NCBI GenBank assembly: GCA_036404435.1
Contig: DASWZN010000069.1
Coordinates: 1-64,000, forward strand
DNA from: DASWZN01 sp036404435
Lineage (GTDB): Bacteria > Acidobacteriota > Terriglobia > Bryobacterales > Bryobacteraceae
Reading direction: 5' to 3'
DNA length: 64,000 nucleotides
The notes below the pieces were generated by a model that was not told the origin of the DNA, did no database searches, and saw only the letters and a program-made list of their open reading frames with translations. Positions 39,494 to 47,973 of the stretch are shown here, in pieces (position 1 is the first letter of the stretch; each line of letters starts with the position of its first letter). A program made the position numbers and the translations under genes.

Positions 39494-40855
39494 ATGAAAG
39501 TCTCTATTGTTGGGGCGGGTTATGTGGGCATCACCACCGGAGTCGCGCTGGCCTATCTCGGCCACACGGTGACGCTGCTCGATTCCGACGAATCGAAGAT
39601 CGGCCTGCTCCGCCAGGGCAAGTTCCCGATCTACGAGCCCTTCCTCGAGGAGTTCGCCGCGCTGGCGCAGTCGCGGCTGCGGTACACGACCGATGCCGCC
39701 GAGGCGCATCCCGAAGCCGACGTGATCTTCATCGCCGTGGGCACGCCGCCGCTCCCCGATGGCAACCCCGACCTGTCCTATCTCCGGGCGGCGGCCACCG
39801 CGGTGGGCGAGCGGCTGGGTGACTCCTTCACCGTGGTGGTCAACAAGTCCACGGTCCCGATCGGCTGCGGCAACTGGGTCGAAGCGCTGGTTCGCGAGGC
39901 CTTCGAGGCCCGCAACGGCCGCGGCCCGAAGGGGCGCTTTTCCGTGGCTTCGAATCCCGAGTTTCTGCGTGAGGGCTCGGCGCTCCACGATTCGCTGTAC
40001 CCCGACCGCGTGGTCGTCGGCTCGGACGATCCCCGCGCTCTCGACTGTCTCTACGCACTCTACCGGCCCGTGGTAGAGCAGACTTTCCCGGCGCCGAATT
40101 TCCTTCCCCGTCCCGAGTCGCTCGGCGCCGTTCCGCTCATCACCACCAACCTGGCGTCGGCCGAGCTGGTCAAGTACGCCGCCAATGCCTTTTTGGCCCT
40201 CAAGATCAGCTTCATGAACGAGATTGCGCAACTGGCCGAAAAGGTGGGCGCCGACGCTACGCAAATCAGCAAGGGGATCGGGCTCGACGCGCGCATCGGA
40301 ACGCGATTCCTGCAGGCCGGGATCGGCTGGGGCGGCTCGTGTTTCGGAAAGGATACTGCGGCCCTGATCGCCACGGCACGCGAGTACAACCTGACAATGC
40401 CCATTGTGGCCGCGGCGCGCGAGGTCAACTACCGCCAGCGCGACCGCGTGCTCGAGAAGCTGCTCGGGACGCTCAAGATCCTGAAGGGCCGCACGGTTGG
40501 CTTGCTGGGGCTGGCCTTCAAGCCGCACACGGACGACCTGCGCGACGCTCCGGCCCTGGACATCGCGCGCCGGCTGGCGGAGCGCGGCGCCAAGGTGCGC
40601 GCGCACGACCCCATCGCCCTCGACCGCGCCCGGCGCGAGTGCGATTCGAGCCTCAGCCTGGTGGAGTCGGTGGAGCAGTTGGCGGCGGACGCCGACGCGC
40701 TGGTGCTCGTCACCGAGTGGCCGCAATACCGCGACCTGCCCTGGGCCAGGCTGGCGGAGCTCATGCGAACGCCCTTGCTGCTCGACGGCCGCAACTTCCT
40801 GGACCAGGCCGCGCTCGAAGCCGCCGGCTTCCAATACATCGGGATGGGGCGGTAA
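39494..40855 (+). CDS. UDP-glucose 6-dehydrogenase
   Basis: A 453-residue UGDH/Ugd family enzyme oxidising UDP-glucose to UDP-glucuronate with 2 NAD+, for cell-surface polysaccharide precursors. Features: N-terminal NAD fold VSIVGAGYVGITTGVALA, AVGTPPLPDGNPDLSY, NKSTVPIG, SNPEFLREGSA and the central LVKYAANAFLALKISFMNEIA. Catalytic Cys283 lies in GWGGSCFGKD, and the C-terminal domain has GLAFKPHTDDLRDAPALDI. ATG at 39494 chosen because upstream codons of the longer frame lack similarity. Confidence 0.94.
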   Translation: MKVSIVGAGYVGITTGVALAYLGHTVTLLDSDESKIGLLRQGKFPIYEPFLEEFAALAQSRLRYTTDAAEAHPEADVIFIAVGTPPLPDGNPDLSYLRAAATAVGERLGDSFTVVVNKSTVPIGCGNWVEALVREAFEARNGRGPKGRFSVASNPEFLREGSALHDSLYPDRVVVGSDDPRALDCLYALYRPVVEQTFPAPNFLPRPESLGAVPLITTNLASAELVKYAANAFLALKISFMNEIAQLAEKVGADATQISKGIGLDARIGTRFLQAGIGWGGSCFGKDTAALIATAREYNLTMPIVAAAREVNYRQRDRVLEKLLGTLKILKGRTVGLLGLAFKPHTDDLRDAPALDIARRLAERGAKVRAHDPIALDRARRECDSSLSLVESVEQLAADADALVLVTEWPQYRDLPWARLAELMRTPLLLDGRNFLDQAALEAAGFQYIGMGR

Positions 40856-40857
40856 TT

Positions 40858-41200
40858 CTACCCCTCTACCCGCAGATTGTTCGTCACCGAGAAGACGCCG
40901 GGAACCCCGAACGCCGGCGATATTCTTGTCCCCTGCCTTCGCCACAACGCCTTCCAGGGTCACATGGCCGTTCTTCACGACGATGTAAATGGACGCCACG
41001 GCCTGGATGGCACAGCGGTTGAGCGACGGGAAGCCGAAGATGGCGCGGAACTCCTCCCGCCGGATGCGATCTTCGTTTGACGAGAGCGGCAGCGCCTCGA
41101 TCCGGTTCACCACGCGCTCGACGCCTTCGAGGCTCTTCACGGCGCTCTCCGCGTCGCTCTTGAGCGCCGGCCGCATTGGTAACCTAAATGGCCGTGTCAC
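40858..41200 (-). pseudogene. BON-domain protein remnant, 5'-truncated and frameshifted
   Basis: On the minus strand the frame reads ...ALKSDAESAVKSLEGVERVVNRIEALPLS (second half of one BON domain), then EFRAIFGFPSLNR...IVVKNGHVTLEGVV (start of a second). After ...DKNIAGVR the frame breaks; shifting by one base at the CCCC run near 40905 restores VPGVFSVTNNLRVEG and a stop at 40858. Two-BON periplasmic proteins normally begin with a signal peptide and another ~60 residues, which are missing upstream of 41200. Both defects indicate a decayed gene. BON domains bind phospholipids or bridge envelope proteins. Confidence 0.8.
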
Positions 41201-41226
41201 TCGCCCTTCATGCTGGAAGGAGCAAG

Positions 41227-41733
41227 ATGAAACTCATATTCACCGCCATCTGCCTCGCTTCGTGTGCCTTTGCCGGAGACGCAGGGCGGCTCGCGCCGGC
41301 ATGCGGTCCGGGCGCTGTTCACTTCGACGTGAAAACGGACACCAAGCCCCAGCCCGCCGCCAAGACCGAGGCAGGCAAGGCGCTGGTCTATGTCATCGAG
41401 GATATAGGGCCTGCCATGTACCCCGTGACCGGCAGAATCGGACTGGATGGCGCCTGGGTTGGAGCGAACCACGACGATTCCTGGTTTTCTTTCTCCGTCG
41501 AGCCCGGCGAGCATCACCTGTGTGCCGATTGGCAACCGGGTAGCACAAACAGCAACTTTTCGCCTGCCAAGCTGGCTTCGTTGGCCACCATCAGTGCCGA
41601 GGCCGGAAAGGTCTACTATTTCAGAGTGCAGATGACGGGTAGCCCCATAGTCGATCTGGAACCGGTAAACAGCGACGAAGGGCAGTTTCTCATCGCCTCT
41701 TATCCGCTCAGCACCTCCCGGCCCAACAAGTGA
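41227..41733 (+). CDS. Secreted DUF2846-like protein
   Basis: A 168-residue exported protein with signal peptide MKLIFTAICLASCAFAG and a DUF2846-type body: ALVYVIEDIG, VTGRIGLDGAWVGANHDDSWFSFSVEPGEHHLCADW, ISAEAGKVYYFRVQ and a final PVNSDEGQFLIAS. The family is mostly lipoproteins or exported proteins of unknown function, often with a beta-sandwich. Start has a good ribosome-binding site (GGAAGGAGC). Its stop lies ~70 bp before the next lipoprotein gene. Confidence 0.75.
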   Translation: MKLIFTAICLASCAFAGDAGRLAPACGPGAVHFDVKTDTKPQPAAKTEAGKALVYVIEDIGPAMYPVTGRIGLDGAWVGANHDDSWFSFSVEPGEHHLCADWQPGSTNSNFSPAKLASLATISAEAGKVYYFRVQMTGSPIVDLEPVNSDEGQFLIASYPLSTSRPNK

Positions 41734-41801
41734 CTTCCCGGCTGCGGGTTGCCCAGGGGGCGATTTTTGCCCCTCCTCCGCTCAAGCTTATAATCGGAGT
41801 T

Positions 41802-42224
41802 GTGAATATCCGCTGCCTGCCTCTCCTGTTGGGTGGTCTTGTGCTCCTCGGCTGCAGCAGCCGGGACATTCAGAACGAGGGCGCCGTGCGGCAAGGGGTC
41901 ATGGACTACCTGTCGCAGCGCTCGAACCTGAACATGAAAATGATGCAGGTGGATGTGACCTCCGTGTCCTTCCGCCAGGATGAAGCGGATGCTACCGTCT
42001 CCTTCCGCCCCAAAGGCGCGGCCGGCGGCGGGATGCAGATGCGCTATACACTCGAGCGCCAGGGCAGTCGATGGGTTGTGCAGGGAAAGGGCCGCGCCGG
42101 GGCCGGCCAGTCGCCGCATGGCCAGATGCCCGGCGGCATGCCCGGCGCCGCGGCGGGAACGGCGCCCGCGACCGGACTTCCCCCCGGTCATCCCGCTATC
42201 GGGAATCCGCCCGGAGCGAAATAG
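41802..42224 (+). CDS. Small lipoprotein, unknown function
   Basis: A 140-residue protein with lipobox LVLLGCSS (lipidated Cys ~18). The soluble part reads EGAVRQGVMDYLSQRSNLNMKMMQVDVTSVSFRQDEADATVSFRPKG, then a MRYTLERQGSRWVVQGKG strand pair as in DUF4878/NTF2-like lipoproteins. A low-complexity Gly/Pro/Met tail follows. GTG start at 41802. It is 3 bp from the next gene and may be in operon with it. Confidence 0.7.
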   Translation: MNIRCLPLLLGGLVLLGCSSRDIQNEGAVRQGVMDYLSQRSNLNMKMMQVDVTSVSFRQDEADATVSFRPKGAAGGGMQMRYTLERQGSRWVVQGKGRAGAGQSPHGQMPGGMPGAAAGTAPATGLPPGHPAIGNPPGAK

Positions 42225-42227
42225 CGA

Positions 42228-43409
42228 ATGAAGCGCGTCGCAGTACTGGGAGGTGGTCCGGCAGGGGCGTTTGCCGCCGAGCGTCTGGCTTCCGCGGGCC
42301 TGGATACCGTCGTCATCGACGAGAAGCTGGCCTGGGAGAAGCCCTGCGGCGGCGGGATCACCTGCAAGGCGTACAAGCGATATCCGTTTCTCCTGGAAAA
42401 CGACCTGCCCAAGCGCTTCGTCACCGCGACCACGCTGGCCGCTTCCGGAGCCGGCGCGGCCCGCCTCGCGCTGCGCGATCCCCTGGTCATTTACTCGCGC
42501 CTCGATCTGAACCGCATGCTGCTCGAGCGCGCCGAGCGCGCCGGGGCGCGGATTGAAAAGACCCGCGTTCTCGAGGTCACCCCGAACAGCCGGTGCTGGC
42601 ATGTGCGCACCGCCGGCGGAACCATCGACGCCGATTTCTGCATCGTCGCCACCGGAGCGCGGAACCCGTTGCGCAACGTCGGCACTGAGTGGACCTCGGC
42701 CGATACCATGCTCGCGCTGGGCTACTACGTCGAGGCGCAGCAGGATCACATCGACATCCAGTTCCTGCCGCACCTGGAAGGCTACATCTGGATCTTCCCG
42801 CGCTGCGGGCATCTCTCGGTCGGGATCTGCGGCAAAGGCTTGCCGGCGCAGGAGCTGCGGGCGCGCCTGGAAGCGTTCATGCGGGAACGCTCGCTCTCTT
42901 GGAAGGGCGCGCGCTTCTACGCCCACGTCCTGCCCTCGCTGGGCGCCTCCGGCTGGCGCAACAACCGCGTTTCCGGTCAGGGCTGGATGGCGGTGGGAGA
43001 CGCCGGCGGGTTGGTGGATCCCATCACGGGCGAAGGCCTCTACTACGCCATGCGGTCGGCCGACTTGGCCAGCCAGGTGGTTCTCGACGACGCACACGGG
43101 CTGGCCGAGAAGCCCTGCGCTTACCGCGCCCTGCTCACACGCGACTTCGCCGCCGACCTGGCATTCGGCGCCATCATCGCCCGGCGCGTTTTCCTGGGCC
43201 GGTTCCTGCTGGGCACCGTGCCCCAGAGAATGGTGCAGTTTCTCCGCCGCAGCCCGCGGTTCTACGACCTCATGCAGGACCTGGTGGCAGGCAGCCAGAC
43301 TTACCTCGGGCTCAAAGGCCGCATGATGCGCAACCTGCAAGGCACGCTTCTCGACACGTTTTTCCACTTCGTCCTGGGCCGCGAGGTTGCGGGCGAGAAC
43401 CAGGTATGA
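42228..43409 (+). CDS. Geranylgeranyl-reductase-family FAD-dependent oxidoreductase
   Basis: A 393-residue FAD enzyme: nucleotide-binding VAVLGGGPAGAFAAERLA, then EKPCGGGITCKAYKR (the GR-family PCGGG), a middle YSRLDLNRMLLERAERAG segment, and the second FAD motif MAVGDAGGLVDPITGEGLYYAMRSADLA. The family reduces prenyl double bonds or hydroxylates aromatic rings, as in quinone or lipid pathways. The exact substrate is not clear. It lies downstream of a lipoprotein gene by 3 bp, and a dispersed repeat separates it from hemL. Confidence 0.87.
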   Translation: MKRVAVLGGGPAGAFAAERLASAGLDTVVIDEKLAWEKPCGGGITCKAYKRYPFLLENDLPKRFVTATTLAASGAGAARLALRDPLVIYSRLDLNRMLLERAERAGARIEKTRVLEVTPNSRCWHVRTAGGTIDADFCIVATGARNPLRNVGTEWTSADTMLALGYYVEAQQDHIDIQFLPHLEGYIWIFPRCGHLSVGICGKGLPAQELRARLEAFMRERSLSWKGARFYAHVLPSLGASGWRNNRVSGQGWMAVGDAGGLVDPITGEGLYYAMRSADLASQVVLDDAHGLAEKPCAYRALLTRDFAADLAFGAIIARRVFLGRFLLGTVPQRMVQFLRRSPRFYDLMQDLVAGSQTYLGLKGRMMRNLQGTLLDTFFHFVLGREVAGENQV

Positions 43410-43424
43410 CGCCACTCCACTTTG

Positions 43425-43545
43425 GTGGGGCGGACCCCCTGGTCCGCGCGGGTCCCCCTGGACCCGCCTTCTCACCGACGCATCAAGCTCATCGGTGCAA
43501 CGTCCGGGCCGACGGGGGCGTCGGCTGCGGACCAGGGGGTCCGCC
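43425..43545. repeat. Dispersed hairpin repeat, GGACCCCCTGGTCC type
   Basis: Bounded by GTGGGGCGGAC at 43425 and by the matching arm ending near 43545. The unit holds GGACCCCCTGGTCC and GGGTCCCCCTGGACCC palindromes, then the complementary arm CGGACCAGGGGGTCCG. Its first ~49 bp are identical to the copy at 46277. Confidence 0.9.
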
Positions 43546-43587
43546 TTACAACGCGTGCGCCACTGCACTGGCGCGCGGAAACCAGCC

Positions 43588-44853
43588 ATGAGCGGCCGGG
43601 AACGCTCGCAAGCCCTGTTCGCCAGGGCCCAGAAATCCATTCCGGGCGGAGTCAATTCGCCCGTGCGGGCGTTCCGCAGCGTGGGTGGGACACCGCCCTT
43701 CATCGTCCGCGGCCAGGGCGCGCACATCTGGGACGCCGACGGCAACCGCTACATCGACTACGTCTGCTCCTGGGGCCCGTTAATCCTGGGACACCGCCAT
43801 CCGGCTATCGTCGAGGCGATCGAGCGCGCGCTCGAGCGGGGCACCAGCTTCGGCATGCCCACCGAAGGCGAGATCGAGCTGGCGGAAGCCATCTGCCGCG
43901 CCGTTCCCTCCATCGAGATGGTGCGCCTCGTGAACTCGGGTACCGAAGCCGCCATGAGCGCCCTGCGCCTGGCCCGGGCCTACACCGGCCGCGACCTGAC
44001 GGTGAAGTTCGAGGGATGCTATCACGGTCACGTCGATTCGCTGCTGGTCAAGGCGGGCTCGGGCATCGCCACTCTCGGCATTCCGGATACCGTGGGGGTG
44101 CCCAAACCTTTCGCCGATATCACCATCGCACTGCCCTACAACGCGATCGAGCCTCTGGTGGAGTGCTTCCGGCGCCACGGAGACAAGATCGCCGCCGCGA
44201 TCGTCGAGCCGGTGGCGGGCAACATGGGCACGGTCGCGCCGGCGCCGGGGTTCCTCGAGGCTTTGCGCGAAACCACGGCGCGCCACGGCTCGCTGCTCAT
44301 CTTCGACGAGGTCATGACCGGGTTCCGCGTCGCCTTCGGCGGCGCGCAGCAGCTTTACGGCATCCGGCCGGACCTCACTACGCTCGGCAAGGTGATCGGC
44401 GGGGGGCTGCCGGTCGGCGCCTATGGCGGGCGGCGCGACGTGATGTCCATGATCGCTCCGGCCGGACCCGTCTACCAGGCGGGAACGCTCTCCGGGAACC
44501 CGCTGGCCGTGGCCGCCGGTCTCGCCATGCTGCGCCATCTCGAAGCGCACCCCGAGGTCTATGCCGGCCTGGAGCGCCACGCCCGGCGCCTGGCCGAGGC
44601 CGCCCCCGAAGGCGTCACCGTCAACCACGTCGGTTCGATGTTTACGTTCTTCTTCACCGGCCGGCCAGTGACGGATTACGCATCGGCCCAGTTGTCGGAC
44701 CGGGCGCGCTTCGGAGAGTTCTTCCGCTGGATGATCGAGCGGGGATGCTGCTTCCCGCCCTCGCAGTTCGAGGCCGCTTTCCTCTCCGCCGCGCACTCGG
44801 ATGACGACATCGAGCGCACCGTCATCGCCCTGCGTGAGTTCTTTACGCGCTAG
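43588..44853 (+). CDS. hemL: Glutamate-1-semialdehyde 2,1-aminomutase
   Basis: A 421-residue PLP enzyme converting glutamate-1-semialdehyde to 5-aminolevulinate, first committed product of C5 tetrapyrrole synthesis. Diagnostic segments: PGGVNSPVRAF, ADGNRYIDYVCSWGPLILGH, NSGTEAAMSALRLAR, FEGCYHGHVDSLLVKAGSG and IFDEVMTGFR. The PLP lysine is K268 in TLGKVIGGGLPVGAYGG. Start ATG 43588 follows the repeat; the longer frame translates repeat DNA and is rejected. The last 11 bp overlap the convergent LuxR-HTH gene. Confidence 0.95.
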   Translation: MSGRERSQALFARAQKSIPGGVNSPVRAFRSVGGTPPFIVRGQGAHIWDADGNRYIDYVCSWGPLILGHRHPAIVEAIERALERGTSFGMPTEGEIELAEAICRAVPSIEMVRLVNSGTEAAMSALRLARAYTGRDLTVKFEGCYHGHVDSLLVKAGSGIATLGIPDTVGVPKPFADITIALPYNAIEPLVECFRRHGDKIAAAIVEPVAGNMGTVAPAPGFLEALRETTARHGSLLIFDEVMTGFRVAFGGAQQLYGIRPDLTTLGKVIGGGLPVGAYGGRRDVMSMIAPAGPVYQAGTLSGNPLAVAAGLAMLRHLEAHPEVYAGLERHARRLAEAAPEGVTVNHVGSMFTFFFTGRPVTDYASAQLSDRARFGEFFRWMIERGCCFPPSQFEAAFLSAAHSDDDIERTVIALREFFTR

Positions 44854-45103
44854 GCTGCATGGCAACCACCTGCAGGCCGGCACTCTTCGGAGTTGGCCCC
44901 TCCAGGCTCAGGAAGTGCCGGGCGGCGACCGCCACCAGTTCGGCCGTGGAGTGCACCCCGACCTTGCGGCAGATCCGCTTGCGGTGGTTGTTGACGGTAT
45001 GGACGCTGATGGCAAGCGTCTCGGCGATTTGTTTGCTCGTCTTTCCTTGAGCTACCAGCCCAAAGACCTCGATCTCTCTAGGTGTGAGTTCATCCTGACG
45101 CAT
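44843..45103 (-). CDS. Orphan LuxR/GerE-type HTH protein
   Basis: An 86-residue protein consisting almost only of a LuxR helix-turn-helix: LTPREIEVFGLVAQGKTSKQIAETLAISVHTVNNHRKRICRKVGVHSTAELV. There is no receiver or ligand-binding domain. Start taken at MRQDELT (45103), with a CAGGGTG box 5 nt upstream; a frame to 45220 exists but its N-terminus looks non-coding. Divergent and closely related to the gene at 45344, suggesting a duplicated regulator pair. Confidence 0.8.
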   Translation of the reverse strand: MRQDELTPREIEVFGLVAQGKTSKQIAETLAISVHTVNNHRKRICRKVGVHSTAELVAVAARHFLSLEGPTPKSAGLQVVAMQPSA

Positions 45104-45343
45104 ATGCACCCTGAAGCCGGCTCCCGTAAGTCTCTGTTTCAAAAAGAAGTACGCCGGTCTATCTACCCCCCAATTGGATGCTGTAGTCCGGCCAAGGTAG
45201 CAGCCGAAGGAACGGCACAATCATTAAACATAGTTAATCTACGCGTGTGAATGCGCCGAAACGGCTAAACAGATGAAAATGACCCCTGTAGGCCATTGGA
45301 TGCGCCTCGGACAGTTTGTTACAGTTGCGAGTTGACGCCCTCG

Positions 45344-45604
45344 ATGTCGTTGCATGATGAGGGAGAGGACTGCAATCCCGCCACTATGCCAGCCGAAAAC
45401 ACACTCACGCGAAGGGAAAGGGAAGTGCTGGAGAAGATTGGCGAGGGGAAGACCAGCCGGCAGATTGCCGAGACGCTGAACCTGAGCGTCTACACGGTGA
45501 ACAATCACCGCAAACACATCTGCAAGAAAATGGGTCTCCACTCCACCGCCCAGCTCGTTGCGTTCGCCGTAACGCATTCGCAGCCGCATGTAGTACCCGC
45601 TTAA
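45344..45604 (+). CDS. Orphan LuxR/GerE-type HTH protein, divergent paralogue
   Basis: About 86 residues from ATG 45344 (ATG 45386 is an alternative). The C-terminal HTH LTRREREVLEKIGEGKTSRQIAETLNLSVYTVNNHRKHICKKMGLHSTAQLVAF is very close to the opposite-strand gene (TSKQIAETL, TVNNHRK, LHSTA). Both lack any sensory domain. The 240-bp divergent spacer probably carries shared operators, but I see no strong hexamer pair. Role inferred as DNA binding only. Confidence 0.78.
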   Translation: MSLHDEGEDCNPATMPAENTLTRREREVLEKIGEGKTSRQIAETLNLSVYTVNNHRKHICKKMGLHSTAQLVAFAVTHSQPHVVPA

Positions 45605-45715
45605 GGTCCGCCGGAGCCTGCAGACCGATGGGCCCGCTCCATCCCATGCCCCCGGAGCTGTTCCCCGCACGCACGGTTCGCGCCTGTGCGATCCTCCTTA
45701 AGCGAGGAGGAATTC

Positions 45716-46249
45716 ATGTTTGCGCCCGCCCTGGCCGGCATTGCGCCGGATATGTTCGCCCTGAAGATCGGCGTCCTCGAGAAGGTCCTGCGGCCCGTCA
45801 TCGTCTACGCCTTCGTTCTCGTCTGTCTCCGCATCTTCGGCAAACGGCAACTGGCCCAGTTGAACCCGTTTGATCTGGTGGTGCTGCTGTCGATTTCGAA
45901 CACCGTGCAGAACGCCATCATCGGCGACGACAACTCGGTCACCGGCGGCCTCATCGGCGCGCTGGCCCTGTTCCTGATCAACTACCTGGTGGTGCGTTTC
46001 GTCTTCCGGCACAAGACCCTCGACCAGCTTCTCGAAGGCACGCCCACCGTGCTGATCGAGAACGGCCACGTCCGCCGCCGCGCGCTTGCCAAGGAGTTGC
46101 TTTCCGAGGCGGAGTTGCTGGTGGTGGCGCACCGCCAGGGTTTCGCCACTCTCAAGGAGATCTCCCACTGCGAGCTGCTGCCGGCGGCGAGCCTGGAGCG
46201 GCTCGGCCACCAGCTCGATCGAATCGAGCAGCGCCTCGGCGCGGCGTAG
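45716..46249 (+). CDS. DUF421 (YetF-like) membrane protein
   Basis: A 177-residue protein of the DUF421/YetF family: three N-terminal membrane helices (VIVYAFVLVCLRIFG, LIGALALFLINYLVVRFVF and one between) and a cytoplasmic domain with KRQLAQLNPFDLVVLLSISNTVQNAIIGDDNS, LLEGTPTVLIENGHVRRRALAKELLSEAELL. Function is unknown; YetF-type proteins form membrane dimers. Strong GAGGAGG ribosome-binding site before ATG 45716. It is not coupled to neighbours. Confidence 0.88.
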   Translation: MFAPALAGIAPDMFALKIGVLEKVLRPVIVYAFVLVCLRIFGKRQLAQLNPFDLVVLLSISNTVQNAIIGDDNSVTGGLIGALALFLINYLVVRFVFRHKTLDQLLEGTPTVLIENGHVRRRALAKELLSEAELLVVAHRQGFATLKEISHCELLPAASLERLGHQLDRIEQRLGAA

Positions 46250-46276
46250 CCAGCCTGGTGCTGCCCTGGGCAGGCT

Positions 46277-46397
46277 GTGGGGCGGACCCCCTGGTCCGCG
46301 CGGGTCCCCCTGGACCCGCCTTCTCGCTACTGAATCAAGCTCCTATGGTGCTACTCCCCGGCCGACGAGGGCGCCGGCCGCGGACCAGGGGGTTGGC
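46277..46397. repeat. Dispersed hairpin repeat, GGACCCCCTGGTCC type (second copy)
   Basis: Begins GTGGGGCGGAC at 46277 and ends with the arm CGGACCAGGGGGTT near 46397. The first ~49 bp match the copy at 43425; the middle has diverged. Confidence 0.88.
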
Positions 46398-46469
46398 GGA
46401 AACGTCTGCCCCAGGCTGGGCCGCTACGTCATTCCGTACGAGGTCTTAGCGCGTTTGTATCATAGGGGA

Positions 46470-47690
46470 ATGCCCACAGATTCCGAAGCGCTCGCCGCCG
46501 CACAAGAGATCATGGACCTGGAGCGCAGCTACGTGCTCCAGACTTACGCCCGCTATCCGCTGGTGCTGCACCGCGGCAAGGGCAGCTACGTCTTCGACCT
46601 GGCCGGCAAGCGCTACCTCGATCTGCTCACCGGCATCGGCGTCAACGCGCTCGGCTACAGCCACCCCCGCATCCTCCGCGTGCTCAAGGAGCAGGCGGGC
46701 CTGCTCATCCATACTTCGAACTACTACTACCACCAATACCAGGGACCGCTGGCCAAGCGGCTGGCCGAGATCAGCGGCCTCGATCGCACCTTCTTCTGCA
46801 ACTCCGGAACGGAGGCCATGGAGGGCGCGCTGAAGATGATCCGCTCGCACGGGCGCAAGATCGACCCCGAGAAGCACCACATCGTGGCGCTCGAAAATTC
46901 CTTTCATGGCCGCTCGCTCGGTTCGCTGTCCGTGACCGGCCAGCCGAAGTACCGCCAGGATTTCGAGCCTCTGCTGGCGGGCGTGAAGTTCATCCCGGCC
47001 AACGACAACGAGGCCCTCGGGCACGCGGTCAACGACCATACGGCCGGCATCGTCATCGAATGGATACAAGGGGAGGGCGGCGTGCGCCCGCTCCAGGTGC
47101 AGTTCGCCCAGCGGGCGCGCGAGCTCGCCACCCGCCACAACGCGCTCCTGGTCTGCGACGAAATCCAGTGCGGCGTGGGACGCCCCGGCACGTACTTCAG
47201 CTACCAGCTCGCCGAGCCGGCGATTCTGCCCGATATCACCGTCGCCGCCAAGCCGCTGGCCTGCGGCATCCCGCTGGGAGTGATCCTCTCGAACGAGAAG
47301 GCGTCCGCGTCGATCGGCCCCGGAATGCACGGGACCACGTTCGGCGGCGGCCCGCTCGCCTGCCGCGTCGCCATCGAGTTCCTCGACATTTTGAAAGACC
47401 TTCTGCCGACGATTCATCGCCTCGGCGGCGAGTTCAAGATCGAGCTGGCGGACCTGGCGCGCCACCACGGCTTCATCCGCGAAGTGCGCGGCTGCGGCCT
47501 GATGCTGGGCATGGAGCTGGATATTCCGGGCAAGCAGATCGTCCTCGACGCCCTGTCCGAAGGCCTGCTGATCAACTGCATCCACGACACCGTGCTGCGT
47601 TTCCTGCCGCCCTACATCATCACCGACGCCGAAATCGACCGCGCGTTGAAGATCCTGGGCCGTGTGCTGAAGAAGGCGAAGCCGGCGTAG
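46470..47690 (+). CDS. Class III aminotransferase, acetylornithine aminotransferase-like
   Basis: A 406-residue PLP-dependent aminotransferase. Motifs: GKRYLDLLTGIGVNALGYSHP, CNSGTEAMEGALKMIR, NSFHGRSLGSLSVTGQPKYR, GIVIEWIQGEGGVRP, LLVCDEIQCGVGRPG, and the PLP Lys in VAAKPLACGIPLGVIL, with FGGGPLACRVAIEFL near the C-terminus. It is closest to ArgD/ornithine-type enzymes; no arg genes are nearby, so the substrate is provisional. Start ATG 46470 after GGGGA. Confidence 0.85.
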   Translation: MPTDSEALAAAQEIMDLERSYVLQTYARYPLVLHRGKGSYVFDLAGKRYLDLLTGIGVNALGYSHPRILRVLKEQAGLLIHTSNYYYHQYQGPLAKRLAEISGLDRTFFCNSGTEAMEGALKMIRSHGRKIDPEKHHIVALENSFHGRSLGSLSVTGQPKYRQDFEPLLAGVKFIPANDNEALGHAVNDHTAGIVIEWIQGEGGVRPLQVQFAQRARELATRHNALLVCDEIQCGVGRPGTYFSYQLAEPAILPDITVAAKPLACGIPLGVILSNEKASASIGPGMHGTTFGGGPLACRVAIEFLDILKDLLPTIHRLGGEFKIELADLARHHGFIREVRGCGLMLGMELDIPGKQIVLDALSEGLLINCIHDTVLRFLPPYIITDAEIDRALKILGRVLKKAKPA

Positions 47691-47701
47691 GGCATGGCTC
47701 A

Positions 47702-47724
47702 ATGAGTGAGCATGGTATACTCAT
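47702..47724 (+). promoter_or_regulatory. Palindromic operator over the vapBC promoter
   Basis: Inverted repeat ATGAGT (47702-47707) and ACTCAT (47719-47724) with 11 bp between; a TATACT -10-like box sits at 47716-47721. Toxin-antitoxin operons are commonly autorepressed through such a dyad just before the antitoxin ATG (47728). Confidence 0.65.
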
Positions 47725-47727
47725 CAT

Positions 47728-47973
47728 ATGAGCAAGCGTCTCCAGGTCTTGCTGCCCGACCCGGAAATGTCGGACATCCGCCGTTTGGCCAAGCGTGAAC
47801 ATCTGACGGTGGGCGAATGGGTTCGGCGGGCGCTCCGCGAAGCGCGCGCCAGCCGGCCGTCAGCCGATCCCGAGACCAAGCTGAAGGCGATTCGTCGCGC
47901 CGCGCAATACTCGTTCCCAACCGCCGATATCGGCCAGATGATCGAGGAAATCGAACGAGGCTACCAGGGGTGA
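47728..47973 (+). CDS. Ribbon-helix-helix antitoxin of a VapBC-like module
   Basis: An 81-residue protein with an N-terminal RHH fold (KRLQVLLPDPEMSDIRRLAKREHLTVGEWVRRALREAR) that should bind the operator upstream. It has a flexible C-terminal tail that would wrap the toxin. It overlaps the PIN-domain gene by 4 bp (GTGA). Size and organisation are typical of antitoxins. Confidence 0.82.
   Translation: MSKRLQVLLPDPEMSDIRRLAKREHLTVGEWVRRALREARASRPSADPETKLKAIRRAAQYSFPTADIGQMIEEIERGYQG

Noticed and set aside
39290..40850. A 636-codon minus frame across the UDP-glucose dehydrogenase
   Set aside because: Only its N-terminal ~100 codons (BON remnant) have protein-like character; the rest is antisense to the dehydrogenase.
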